Positions 1 to 12,600 of a stretch of DNA of 64,000 bases are shown in pieces. The stretch comes from Branchiostoma belcheri (Eukaryota; Chordata; Leptocardii; Amphioxiformes; Branchiostomatidae). The notes under the pieces were generated by a model that was given only the letters and a program-made list of their open reading frames with translations, did no database searches and had not been told where the DNA came from. Position numbers and translations under genes: made by a program. The stretch lies in NCBI RefSeq assembly GCF_001625305.1, contig NW_017803379.1:1374087-1438086 (forward strand). Reading direction: 5' to 3'. How positions within the stretch are numbered: the first letter of the stretch is position 1; every line of letters starts with the position of its first letter.

Positions 1-638
1 CTGCTTGGAGACAACCAGTAGGTCACTTTGTGACATGTTTTCATTTTTGGTCATTCCCTATCAGTACTAGTACTACCAGTATTCTCTACATGACTACATA
101 TATACCTCTACCAATACACATACAACTGCCAATGGAAAAATGTTTATACATGTATAAAGTTATTTACAAGTTGATATAGATGTGGGTGTTATGCAACAAA
201 AATGGTGTAGAGGAGTACCCATAACTTACAGTTTGATATCTGATATGCAGCATGACAGTTGCCATGAAGTCTTGATTACTTTGAAAAAGGATGTTACATG
301 GTGGCTCTCTAACCTCCTCATGTATAATAAATGAACAAATTATGTATGGTTCAAGTCTACACTAAATATGTACAGATGATATTGATAACTGCACAAACCC
401 AGCTGTTCTCCCAGTTGACCAATCAAATCAGCTGTCAAATAATATGCTTATGCAATGGCATATAACATGATATCACTACAGACAAGCGGGGTGCGTTAAA
501 TGTTGAGCATTTTAATATTTTAGAGGTCTTCGACGTAAGCCAGTACTTGCTCCTGTATGTTCCAACGCCCCCCTCCCCTTCGTTTTTTTCTGGGGAAGGC
601 AAGCTAATGTGCCCCCCTCCCCTTTCCAACCTGCCTAC
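1..638. other. Probable RECQL5 intron 1; no gene seen
   Basis: AT-rich sequence with no convincing splice-bounded exon on either strand. Short open frames on both strands run through the C-rich stretch at 565-625 and are not coding. Confidence 0.5.
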
Positions 639-741
639 CTCGTACAACGGCCCTCGTTGCGTTTTCCTGGGCTTCCGAGCGGAACTCGTCATGTCCAAAG
701 ACATCCTTCAGGGTCTGTATTACTCTGTCGAGCCCGGACAT
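639..741 (-). CDS. RECQL5: RECQL5 helicase, first coding exon (partial gene)
   Basis: On the minus strand an ATG at 741-739 opens 34 codons plus one base and ends at a GTAGGC donor (638-637). The peptide contains RVIQTLKDVFGHDEF followed by QENATRAVVRG, which fits the extreme N-terminus of RECQL5, just before the helicase Walker A segment. RECQL5 is a RecQ-family 3'-5' DNA helicase that binds RNA polymerase II and limits transcription stress and recombination in the nucleus. The helicase motifs themselves must lie on exons left of position 1; I could not find the next exon in 1-638. SAP30BP lies 2.2 kb away on the opposite strand, as in vertebrate genomes, which supports the call. Identification rests on one short exon plus synteny. 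Confidence 0.72.
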
Positions 742-820
742 TGTCGTGTGCCGAGTTTTGCGTCAGTTCTGAGAAGAATTGTTGGATGAATGACGGCTGT
801 GCCACGACTTGCCCTGGTCA

Positions 821-877
821 GGCCGCCATCTTTGTTTTGATTCGTCTGACACCGAGTGTCTTTGGAATGGCGGGAAA
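821..877 (-). promoter_or_regulatory. YY1-type and E2F-type sites upstream of RECQL5
   Basis: About 85 bases upstream of the RECQL5 start codon the minus strand reads CAAAGATGGCGGCC (821-834), matching the YY1 consensus. At 869-877 there is a GGCGGGAAA, an E2F-type site. Both are typical of TATA-less promoters of cell-cycle and repair genes. Function is inferred from motif and position only. Confidence 0.5.
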
Positions 878-1798
878 TTTGAATTTGACCTGGACTATGC
901 AAAACGCGCCGTAAACCTATACTTTTCGTCAGTACCTACTGCATTATAAAGTATAAAATGAACTTTTATAATTTCTCAACCCATTTTATCCTGCTTTCAC
1001 AAGACGTTACTCAACAAACAGGACGTTTTTGTTTTCAGCTTTCAAGTCTCCTGCCGGATAATCGAAAAGTTGACTGAGCCTAAAGCTTGGGCACTAGCTT
1101 TTTGACGAAACACAATTTTCCCTATATTTTCTGCGTCCCAATCTTTCGAGAAGGTCTATTTGTGGATAACACCAGGCACATGTGCATTTAACGTTACCTC
1201 TGTAGTGGATGGCGTTCAGCACCAAGGACAGGCATGTGTCACTCTAAGTCATTGTAACGTTGGACCTAACGTTAACAAGTTAATGTTACATAAAGCAGAC
1301 ATTCTTTATTCAACACAATAACATAAATAAATGACGCAAGATGACATTATATAATAACGTATCAAGTAGCTAACGTTAACTTGTTATGTATTTTCGCCCT
1401 TATCTTATCAAGCTTAAGGTTGCATCAGTCATGACAACGTGGTCTCAGGGATCCTAACAGTAAGTAACTGCTTGAACTTAGCCTAAGATCAGAAGAAAAA
1501 TCGAGCGAAGAAAAATTGGAAGCAAAACTATAAAAGTTAACGTTTAATAACGTTACTGCACTAACGGCTGCTGAATTCCATGTGCTACTAGACTGTAAAC
1601 GTTTACAAACGGTGGTTCGGTCTCGCTTGTGACACATGATCCCGACATTTATGGCACAAATTAATTCACTAAGAACGTCCTGTGCCCTCCTTTCCTGGTT
1701 CTGGCATCAGAGCAGACCAGACTGGTTGAAGGATCCGTCGTGGCCGTGATCTTCAGAAGCGCCGCCGTGCTCACGTCTCAAGGCGCCACCCATCTCAC

Positions 1799-1970
1799 CA
1801 GAGTCGCGGTCCCACTCTCCCAGTTCTTCCCACTGCGACAGGACGGACGAATCTGGTGTCATCATATGACCTGCGTGACTGATAATCCAGTAATACAGGA
1901 ACACGGAGGAAATTATAAGAGCCATGAAATACAGCTTGAGTTTCCTGTTCTTCATTTTTTGCCCGGGCAA
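1799..1970 (-). CDS. Possible first exon of a small type II membrane protein
   Basis: A minus-strand frame starts at 1970. It has a short basic N-terminus (MPGQKMKNRKLK), one hydrophobic stretch of about 17 residues (YFMALIISSVFLYYWII), and then an acidic luminal-type tail. This layout is that of a Golgi type II signal anchor. Two possible splice donors follow, CTCTG|GTGAGA (exon end 1799) and GAGAC|GTGAGC (exon end 1775); without splicing the frame stops at 1707 after 87 codons. No family is recognisable. Its position between RECQL5 and SAP30BP resembles the small membrane-protein genes found there in mammals, but the sequence does not look like SMIM5 or SMIM6. It could also be chance. Confidence 0.4.
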
Positions 1971-2827
1971 CTTCCTTCAGTTCGGTCTACCCTGAAAAGG
2001 ACGGTTGTAACCGCTTTACCTGTAAACAAAGTAGTTAACGTTAATCACTAATCAGTTAAGGCCTCGCCACTCCCGGATGTGTCAACAACATTCGGTTGTG
2101 TGCGTAATTCATATTTTCAAGTAACATGTTAAATGCTTTTGCCAGGTATGAGGTTAGATAAAACACATTTCCTCAAAATAGGATGTTTATGTGACCACAT
2201 CAGTGATGTAATAAAAGAAGTGTTGTAATCAAAATATTCGAGAGCTGACGAACTTCATTAACGTTAGTGTAACTGTTAACTGTTATGTAACATTAATGAA
2301 TGTGTACTCGAGTCGCAGTGATTTACATTTCTTCGCATATGCACAATCGTCCGCTGACTAAAGATGAACAAGCATAATATGCGTGCAAATGTACCCGCAT
2401 TGTTATTTCATCATACATACCTGCTTTGTGCGATTCTTGAACAACGACAGATTTTCCACACCACCACAAATGCCACGTCGTGCGATATTTTAACACAAAG
2501 TTGTCTAAACAATGTACAAGGACATAAGGTTAACCTAAACAAATTATGGAGATTTGCATAACGTTAGGGGAAGTTAAAGAGTCTTTTATAGTGAGATATT
2601 AGGCGTTGAAAAGGGATAACAACAACAGCAACAACATCTTTTTACAATTTTATCTAAATTCTATAACATTGCTGCTGTGAGTCTCCCTGTCGTTTACATA
2701 GTAATCCAAATTTTGTACTTCTGTCTCTCTTTCGCGATATCGATTCGGAGTATACAAAAATCGAAAATCGCGACTCTTATCACCCCTATTTTACAGAATG
2801 GACTATTCTTACATCCAGCACTTAACA

Positions 2828-2837
2828 TCTCGCGAGA
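2828..2837. promoter_or_regulatory. TCTCGCGAGA core-promoter palindrome of SAP30BP
   Basis: The perfect palindrome TCTCGCGAGA lies 105 bases upstream of the SAP30BP start codon. The motif is known from TATA-less housekeeping promoters in animals. No TATA box is visible nearby. Confidence 0.55.
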
Positions 2838-2941
2838 TTTGATAGAAGAGCGAGATTTCAAACATTTCAGCGGCGGCACGCGTCGGAAACGAAAGAGAAG
2901 CGTCTAAATTTGTTGTAAATACCATCACACAGACATCAGAC

Positions 2942-5900
2942 ATGGAGTCTTCTACTGCTATCAAGTCCCTGATATCTTACGGCGGTTCTGATGAGGAAGA
3001 TTCGGACGAGGAGACAGAGGGAAACGTGAAACCAGGTTAGCGTGTCTGTGCATGTTGGGGAGGGGGGCATAAACCCGAATTTTTGTTTGGAAAAAGCAGT
3101 ATGAAATCTTTGAACCGCCTTGAAAAACGTGAACTAGCCCTTACTCTCAACAAATGGCGATGATATTCAAGTGTGTTGTCGTCGGATCTACCAGGGTTAC
3201 GTAGAAATATATCAACAACAACCATTTTGTTTTAAAGAAAAGCACGTACGAAATCTTTGAGGTGTCAGGACAAGTCGGCCCCTGGGACAACTCGGCCCCT
3301 GGCCATTCGGGACAACTCGGCACCAACCCCAGGACAAGTCGGCCCCACAACTTCTCAATAAATCATCAGTATTTTGGGCTCTGAGAATTAGTAGCCTCCT
3401 GACAAATTTTATAATCTTAACTTCATTCTATACTAAGACATGTTCTTCTTATAGCGATGACGGGCTGTGCCGCTCAAAGCAAATTACAAGTATACTAGCG
3501 GGGCCATACCGGTATTTTCGTCATGCCCGCCCGCCGAAATCACACGAGAATACATAAAAGAACGTTGAAAATTTGTCACTAAATGTTTCATGATTCCATG
3601 CAATTTCTTTATCAATATAAATTGTAAGTTCTTGCAGTTTCTTGGATCGTTAGATTACTCGCACGGGCCGCGGCCGTCATAGCTGCGTTAGCGGGAGGGG
3701 CATTACGCTAGCGGCGCCCAGCAGGCCAAGTCCGTCGTCGCTAAAAGAATACAATGTCACTAAGGCCAAGGACATTATACACAATGTCTCTGCTAAGGCC
3801 AAGTAAAAAGTTTAAATCAGAGTCAATCTTCTGGATCGATAATGATTATAATTTTTTTAAATCCAAAATTCAGATTATTTGCAGAGAAATTATGGGGCCG
3901 ACTTGTCCTGGGGTTGGTGCCGAGTTGTCCTGAATGGCCGGGGCCGAGTTGTCCCAGGGGCCGAGTTGTCTTGGAATCATCTTTGATGCTGCCCTACATG
4001 CCGGAGCAGTGAGTAAGTCTTTGAGATGATAAATTTTGACAAAAGCATGAAGAAACCATACTTCCCTGTAGAATATTTGTGCACAGGGTGCTTGGTTTTC
4101 ACTTCGTATGAATGTCTACTATATATTCAATGCAGCACAAAAAGCTGTTGGCCTGGTGGCCTATGGAGCAGGGGATGAAGATGAAGTAAAAGACACCAGC
4201 ATGGAGGAGCCAAGAGAAGAGGTAACTCTACTGCACGATGGTCCATACTATGACCATAGTCGCACAAAATTTCTCTTCGGCCTTGTCCAATCCTTGCCTG
4301 ATTAGCATTTGAAGAAAAGAGAATAGCCGCACATTCATTGGTATTATAATTTATAGATACACATAAATAGCATAGCATGTGAGAGATGAATGTAAAGATT
4401 TATGGCAATACATAGGTTTATGACCAGTTATAATAACTCACAATCTTCTTTCCCGTACGTGCACAACCTCAATAAGTTGAGGGCTCCGGCACGGTGAGGG
4501 GTAGGGGTTTTCGGTTTGGATTTGGGGTGTCGCTCTTATTTTGTATTGTGTATATGTGTATATATATGTTGTTGTAGTCTGTTGACTACAGACTACAAGC
4601 TCCTCAGTGGGCAGGGGCGCCACTCCCTGTCCGCCAGCTGGGTGGCGGTGAGTACCCGTGACTCTTGTTTGTTTCTTTTGATAGGATGAGGATGACTACC
4701 TTACAGGAAGAATGGAAGAGGTAAGGCTTTACCTTCTCCTTCCTAAAGGAGCCTTTTGGCACCAAATTTGTATTGCATTTTTAGGTTGGACCTCAGATTT
4801 CTGTACTGCTACATATGTTGACAAACCTTTTTTTTATTTCACTACAACAGGGTGATATAGCAATGGTGGACAGTGACAATGATTCACAGGATTCTGGTCC
4901 TAAAGGTAAACAAGTATTTATCTATCAAGTGTTGTTCTCATATGTGCTTCTGCCAAGAACAGATTTTGTCTTAGTTGTTGGGACGAGGTTGTACTACTGC
5001 TACATATCTTGACCTATTTTGCACACTATCATTTTTCAGTTTTCAAAAAAAAAAACTGCCATGTTTTTGTTTGTGTGTATCACCTGGTGCTAAGTTGTAT
5101 TTCTGTACATCTTTATAGATCTTTTGTCAGAGAGTGTCCGAAACATGAGTGAAGATGACATTGTGTTGCCACCAGAGCCCCCTGGCAGATGTTCCAAGCA
5201 AATGCAGGTAAAGCTACTTATCTAGCACTTGTCAAAATCTGTATATTGTCACCATAAGTGTATGATATAGAGCAAGGATATATACATCAGTGTATATCCA
5301 ATCTCCATTTTGCATGTGCTTTCATGTAGTGGATCAAATATTAAGAGCACAATGCTGTTTTAGTATTATCAAAAATTTAAGAAAAACAGGTTAACTGCTA
5401 AATGATTTGATAAGACATAAAACAAGATGAAAAAAAAATTAAAAACCATGGAATTTGTGGCTAATTGTACCTTTTCATACTGCTAAATTTTGATGATTTT
5501 TGTCAGGAAAAAATATCCAGATTGTATGACCAGATGAGAGGAGGCAGAGACCTGAACCAGATGATCCAGAGAAGAAAAGACTTCAGAAACCCCAGGTACA
5601 TTTCATTTCAAGTCATCGATAAATGAACTTAACACTCTGTATTTAACATTGAAGTTTTGAACAGATTTTGAAATGTACATTTTACACTTTTTGACATCCT
5701 CCCTTCTTTTATTTTACAGCATTTATGAAAAACTGATACACTTTATAGGGATAGACGAAAATGGGACCAATTATCCAAAGGTAAGAGTTGATATGAATTC
5801 AAATAGGTTAGGATTCTTAACCTTTCTGAAGCTATAGAAGTGTTTTGTGTTAGAAAACAATGTCAAATGATTTACTTATTATGTGATATCCCATGAACTT

Positions 5901-7222
5901 GAATGGAGATTCTCTTAAAATACAGGTTTGAAATATCTTCTATTTACCTTCTTGTTGTCCAGGACGTTTACAATCCACACATGTGGGGGGAAGATTCCCA
6001 CTATGAAGCACTGGGTAAGTTTAAAACAGATCAAAAATTTGGAACAGAAGAATTTATAGCACATTCTCATCTTACACAGCTTGTAAGCGGTAATTATTCT
6101 TCAAAATTGGTGTATTATGTGAATAAACAGTATGTGGCAGATCATAGTATGTCTGTGTAGTGTGAGTGAATGATTAGATTTGTAAAGTTATATGTGAAGT
6201 AATTAGACATATTGGATTGTACTCACTTTATATTTATTTGTATGGATAGTATACTGATGTTGTTAAAACTTATTTCAGCAAAGGCCCAAAAGGAAGACAT
6301 GGCTAGAAGAGAAAAGGAAAAGAAAGACAGAACGAAGGTGAATGAAGTCAGTCAGTCTCCTATTTCCTTATTTTTTTCTACAAATAAGATGATTGTATTT
6401 TATTTCAAATATGGAGTTTCTTATCAGAGACCTGTTCTTTCTTCATGAAGGGGGGGGGGCTGATCTAGCTTATAGCATGCAAAGCAATAAATTAAACTAA
6501 AGCTCGGACTTGCTAAGTTAACTTCCAACTGAACTCTGTTTCAGATTGAGTTTCTCACAGGAACTGCCAAGAAGCCAGTCACACAGACAACCACAGGCGT
6601 AGCTGGTGTTGTTAAAACAGGTCAGTTCTGCTATATTAAAAAAGTGTAATTGCAATTGTCGAATAAATTTAACAATCATTATAACACTACTTCAATTGGA
6701 AAGATCTTCTAACTGCAATTGACCGTTAAGATACTCTATGATATTTATCCCAATTTTCTCTCCTCCTTGTGCACAGAACCTGCAGACCCGATGAAGAGGA
6801 AGAGTAAGTGGGACCAGAGTTCTACCCAGATCCAGACCATCACTACCACCAAACCTACTGTAGTCACTCTAGCAGCACCAAACACCACAGGGAAAACCAC
6901 TGTTATATCTGCTGTGGGAACTATAGTAAAAAAGGCAAAGGTACAATACTGGTGCTGATTCATTGGAATGGACTGTGTTGTTGACTTTACTGGTTTGTTT
7001 GCTTGTTTGTTGATCTGTCATTGTCAATGTGCATTCTATAATCAAAGTTTTGAACAGTGTTGCTGTTTTGTGTGTAAGTATTGAAAATGTAGGTGGGAAT
7101 GTTTGCCATTTAGGGGCAACTGCTAAGTTCCACTCTTTTTTCCCTTTCTGTAGGTTGCTGATCCCCCGTCCAAAACTGAGAAGAAACCAGCAGAAAAATC
7201 ACAAGCAGGTAGTAAGGATTAA
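2942..7222 (+). CDS. SAP30BP: SAP30-binding protein (HCNGP family), complete 12-exon gene
   Basis: Coding exons: 2942-3035, 4136-4221, 4685-4720, 4851-4905, 5119-5207, 5507-5595, 5720-5780, 5963-6014, 6279-6337, 6545-6620, 6777-6940 and 7154-7222. All junctions are GT-AG and phases match, giving 309 residues, about the same length as human SAP30BP. The acidic N-terminus (SYGGSDEEDSDEE) is followed by the HCNGP core: LPPEPPGRCS, then RRKDFRNPSIYEKLI, GTNYPKDVYNPHMWGEDS and HYEALAKAQK. A KRKSKWD motif comes next, and KTTVISAVGTIVKKAK matches the vertebrate C-terminus; a short lysine-rich tail extends beyond it. SAP30BP is a nuclear protein that binds the SIN3-associated SAP30 corepressor and has been linked to splicing of short introns. 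The first intron carries an inverted-repeat transposon. Confidence 0.95.
3269..3970. mobile_element. Non-autonomous DNA transposon with 78-bp terminal inverted repeats, SAP30BP intron 1
   Basis: The left end (3269-3347) and right end (3893-3970) are inverted copies of each other with few mismatches. Each arm is itself built from short repeats of the type GACAACTCGGCCCC and GACAAGTCGGCCCC. The interior (about 545 bases) has no open frame for a transposase. I see no clear target-site duplication. Confidence 0.8.
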
Positions 7223-7658
7223 ACAGACAAGTCTTCCAAACTACAAGTGATGAAAGGAACTGAGGCTTCTTACATACCGGGACATTTATAAACGACCTCA
7301 GCGGATTTAGAAGTGGTCAGCAGCTAAGAACAGGATACTGTTCTAAGGTGCTGTGGTACAAGATTTAGCCTGGATTTCACATCACTTTATTTGAGACCAT
7401 GTTGAGACTATTGAGGAATATCGAAAATTTCCTATGGCAAATTCATCAACCATTATTTACTTGTGACTGTGTATATATGATGTAACAAACTCATGGTTTG
7501 TCAAAAGTAAAGGAATTGGTTGTTTGTACGTCGTGGTGTTGGTAGCTCGTCACAAGCATTGTACAAAGCTTTACCAAATCCCTAAACATTATTATGTCAA
7601 CTGTGGTTATCCGATAGTCATAAAGGATGGTAGCATAGAAACTGTACCGTCCAATTAT

Positions 7659-7664
7659 AATAAA
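7659..7664 (+). terminator. Poly(A) signal AATAAA of SAP30BP
   Basis: AATAAA lies 437 bases after the SAP30BP stop codon. It is the first canonical signal that fits a 3' UTR of ordinary length. Confidence 0.5.
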
Positions 7665-9511
7665 AAAACTCATTTTTACTAACTCTTGTACCAGTCTTGC
7701 ATTTGGTTACAGTCTCCATGCGATAGGATAACTTGCACTTACTGAAATCTTTTTGAAAATCATGACAACTTCACAGTAAATAATTTGAGCTGTTTTAATA
7801 CCAGTATCTTTATTTTTTAACTGACTTAATTGCAAAACATAAACCACATGGCAGTTTTAAACTTCAAGTCAAAGGAAAACCATATGAAGCCATGCACTTC
7901 TGTTGATGAAAGATATCTACATCATAATACATGTACAGTACCGTTCCAAGAGCTGTGTATCAGTCAAGGACACTGATCAACAAATGGAAGGGTATGTGCT
8001 TCACATGGTAAGGCCAGATCACCTGACATCTAGGCATGGTATGCCCGCAAGTTGTGTCATGACCATGGAGTTGTCACAAATCTATTGCCTTGTTTGGTAT
8101 ATAGCTGACACATAAGAAATCAACACTAAAAGGTAAATCAATGCATTCAGTGTCAAACAACAATGTAATAACAGACAACATAAGATGCCAACCAACACAT
8201 CACGACACTATCAGCTTGATAGATCATAATGTGTCCTTCATAGGTTTTAACTTACATTTTCCCCCTCAACCTAATGGATTTATGATTCCCTTGCACATTC
8301 AAGTTAAAAATACAGATTGGTACGGTTGTGCAAACTCAATTTTATGTGGGTATTGATTTTGCTCTGATGATTGACAAACCAAAAAGTCACGGGGAAGTGA
8401 TCCACGAAATCAAGTTTGCATCTCCTTAATGTGCTGAACAAGGTCAACAATACTGTTTGCACTGAGAAAAGTTGTGTTTTACAGTAGTTTAATGTTAAAA
8501 GTAAGAGGGCTAATGCAATATAATATGCCAGTTTTCTGGAGAAACAGTACCCCGATAGAATAAAAATTTGCTGAACTCGGTCATCAAATTTTCCAAACAT
8601 CTGCATTGTTAGCATCATATCAGTATCTAACATACCCTGCAGAGGACAAAATATATCTTACAGTATACAGAAAACAGTCAATGCACATAGTAGCACTGGT
8701 TGGTCAATTGTTTAAACAAATTATACAACAAAGTTGTCTATAGACTTAAACAAAGTCCACTTATTCTAATATGATACAAGTATCAGGGCTTGAACTATCA
8801 ACCTGTTAGTGTTACCTGGAAAAAAAGCATCGTAGAAAAACATTAAGAACTTGCAATTTTGCAGGCTGAGCAGATTGTAGTAAGGAGGGAACAGGTTCTT
8901 GAGTGGAGAGATTTTCCAAATTGCCAATAAAATTTTGTCAGCTTGCAGTATTACAGGTAAGGAGAGAAGTATTCTGAGCCCCGAGTACCCTTCTCTGTAC
9001 CATTGGCAACTATCTATCAAAGAAATAAAAAAAAAGGATACTTCTCAAGAATTCTCAACAAGCACTGCAAAGGAAGCGAATGATCTGCAGCAGGAGACTT
9101 TAACTTGAAAAATGACAATTTTGATACTGCCATTACTTCTACTGCAGATGCTGTCTAAGACTTTGACAATGCTATAATCCAATAAATACTTAATATATTT
9201 AATCATACAGTTTTCAAGACAATTATTTAGGACATCCAAAACAAAACTTGAACATTTAATGTAGAAACTTTTAATTCCTACATAAGACATCAAGAAAGAA
9301 GTTAATATGGAATATCAAAACTACAGTAACTGTTCCTAAACCTGATTCAGTGTATATCAAACAATAAATGCTGAATGGAAGAGATTTTAGGAGACTGCCC
9401 AAACATTTACAAGATTCTTCCTGTGTCAAACCATAGTATCACTACTTCTGGTGACAACAAATTGTCATCCTGAAAGAAAGTAATCTAGGTGTTCAAGATT
9501 AAAGTACAATG
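7665..9511. other. Intergenic space between convergent genes; nothing coding seen
   Basis: AT-rich sequence between SAP30BP and the 1786-codon minus-strand gene. The open frames here (up to about 109 codons) show no domain, no codon bias and no matching splice sites. Confidence 0.5.
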
Positions 9512-9517
9512 TTTATT
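9512..9517 (-). terminator. Poly(A) signal for the 1786-codon minus-strand gene
   Basis: TTTATT on the plus strand gives AATAAA on the minus strand, about 150 bases past the stop codon at 9669. Confidence 0.45.
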
Positions 9518-9668
9518 CTTCTTCTGTGGACTTTTTACTCTTTCATACTTGCATCAATACCGTGGTGGAAGAAACAAGCATGGCTCTCACTGCATTAAAA
9601 ACTTCATAATTTGATGAAATGCATGTCTTTCTAAACTGGATATCAACTTTGTACTTATAGGTGACTGT

Positions 9669-12600
9669 TTACTTTTTCTCTTTCTTTTTCATTTGATGCC
9701 GAGGAAATTTATCAGGAATGTCTTTGAACCTGGGAAGCTGTGGAGCTGGATAGCAGTGGAAGTCCTTGTCCCGTTTTGGGAACTTGACCTTGATGGTGGC
9801 TTTGAAGCGATACGTTTTCGACGTCATATCAGACGGGTCACTGTTTCGAACACAGGGCATCTCTTCAAGACAATACTCTGGATCTGACCCCCTGCCAGTA
9901 AATCTACCCTCGTCGTACGGATTTTCACTGCCGCCATCGAGGTAGTAGGTTTCCCTGATATCATGGCCCTCCCTCTGTAGTCTGTCCTGTAGCTCATTGT
10001 AAAGCCTGCTGGGGCCTGGTTTCTGCTGTTTCTTGCGCTGTTTCTTACGTTTTTTAGATCCTGCCTGTTTGTCTTCCTTAGTGACCAACTGGTTCAGCTC
10101 CTCTAGTGACTCTTTACACAGATGGACGTTGTTCTCATTCCCTTGCCCTTTGCTGTCAGTAGGAGCCTTTCCTTGGTAAGGGTGGAAGCGTGGTTTGGTG
10201 CAGCACTCGGCTCGCGACTTCTTGCCCTTCAGTTTGGTGCTGTACCCGCCAAGTCTGTTAAACACTCCAGATTCTGACTTCTTCTGCGGAGAGTTCTCAA
10301 GTCTGGTGAACACTGTTGTGGTATCTGTGCAGGGCTTAGGCTTGTCTTCCACCCGTGCACTAGTTGTAAGGCTGGTGATTGCAGCCGGAGTTTCCTTGCT
10401 ACAGCTGTCCCGTACAACTCTGATGTCTGCAGCTGGCAAGTCAGACTTCACTGTGCTACTTTGTAGGGGCACAGAGGTGTTCTGGTCTTCTCCTGATTTA
10501 CTATGTGATGCCCTCTGTTCTTCTTTTGCAATAGCAGCGTCTGCACTATCTTTATGTTCTACTGGCTTGACTGCATCTTGACCTTGTTTTCCAATGCAAG
10601 TCTCCAAAACAACAGCAGCTGCTGGACTAATTTCTGTGGTATGCTGGCTATTTAAAGACAACACCTGGCCTATCTTTTCATTACCAACTTGAGGCAATTT
10701 CACGATGGCACCACAATCTACTGGCTCCTTAAAACTGTCATCAATAACTATTTTATTGGCAATGCTTGCCCCTGGACCAGCACTCTCAGATGTGTTCTCA
10801 CAAGGTACATCCTTCTCTTTAGATGAAGACATTTGGCTTTGTTCACCAGCCCCACTGGTAGCATCACTTTTTTGCTCTCTATTCTGCATGCTTGTGTCCA
10901 CTTCTTCCTTTAGTGAAGGAGAGACCTGGTTTTGACTTGTTTCAGAGTGAGATGGTTCCAATGCCATGGGACTATTACACACTTCCAAAGGCTTTTTTTC
11001 GGCCCCTTTTTTATCACTCTGGATTAGTGCTTCAAACAGCGCTTTCTCTAACAGTTCTCTCAGATTGTGGCCCAAGTCATTTTGTAAACTGTCCCTGCAG
11101 ACTGGCTCTTCTGGCTCATCACACAGGACATCTGTACTGGTAGCTGTCAGTGGCAAATCTTTTGAATCTGTTCCTCTGGGTTCTCCCTCACTGGTATCTT
11201 TACTGACAGTCACCTCTAAATCAATTTGAGAAGGCACTTTTTCCGATTCCTCATGGGTAACCCCAGCATGTTCTGGCAACACAAATCCTGAATCAACTTT
11301 TGCAGCTTCATTGCTAACAATATCTGAAGTACCAGTAAAACCAGATAAAGCTGCTTCCTTCACAATAGTACTCTCACACGCTTTCATTTCTTCTGAGTCA
11401 TTTTGTTTGGTGTCTTTCACAAACACAGAAATGCTTGAACTTATAGAATCAGTTGTCTTCAACACAGTTGGTGACTGATTTTGACATGGTAATATGAAGA
11501 ATGAAGCTTTTACACTGGGACTTGATACAGTAGCTGCCAGCCTGACCTGTGAGCCACTACCACCAACTTGAACTTCATTATCAGAGTCCACAACCTCATC
11601 CACAGTCTCATAACCAGACAGGTTGTCGCTAGTAACATGGTCCTCCCCCTCCAGTGCTGCTGATGTTGATGTGGCTATAGTATTTGTGTCGTTGTACATA
11701 AGACGTTCTTGTGCAATGATTTCTTCCATGGGATTTTCCAAGTGCAATGCTTCTGCATTCTCATTGTAGAAGTCCTCCTCATCTAGGATGCTTTGGAAGG
11801 TTGTCTTCAGATCTGAACTTTGGCCAGGCGAAGTGATTTGTATTCCAGGATCAGTTTCATTATCAGTCAGATCTAGTATAGCATCCCAGTCCTCTTCAGA
11901 ATCTATTGTTGAAGTTTTCATTGCTGCTATGCTACTGATATGATCATCTGTTATCACAACTTGGCGAGTAATCCTAACTTCTTGTTTTTCTTGTGTTTCC
12001 TCCGTATTCTGCTCATCAGTGATCATATCTTCCATATCATGTTGGGACTTGTCCTCTTTACATATTTCTGAGTCAGGGAGATGTACCTGTTGTACTTCAG
12101 TTGGCTCCATGCCCACCACTGTGTCTGAGGTTTTCTGCTGTTGCTGCCTTTTGGCCCTAGACCTGCGCAACTTTTCAGACAAGTCAGTCACATCTGTGCT
12201 TGGCCCTGTTTCCAATATCTCAGAGCCTCCTCCAGTGTCAACAGTGTCCTTCTGAATACATGCTTCTCTTGGATCTGATGATGGTTGTGCTTCTTGCTGC
12301 AGTTTCTCTGAGAACATTGGACGGGATACCTTTCCTTCCATTGGAGTAATTTCCAGGAGACTAGACAGCTCATCTTCAATGTCATTGGACACTTTTGCTT
12401 TTTTCCTACTTTTGCCCTGTCCATCTTTTGAATCATTACTATCACTTGATTTCTTTCTTCGTTTTGAACTCCTCTTTCTCTTGATGGCATCAGAAGGAGA
12501 AAGTTTCTTTTCTACACTCGTAGATTTTTCTTTACCATCACCCTTATGTTGTGGTTTCTCTTTGCTGTTGTGTGCTGTCATGCTTGCTTGGACAGTAGGT

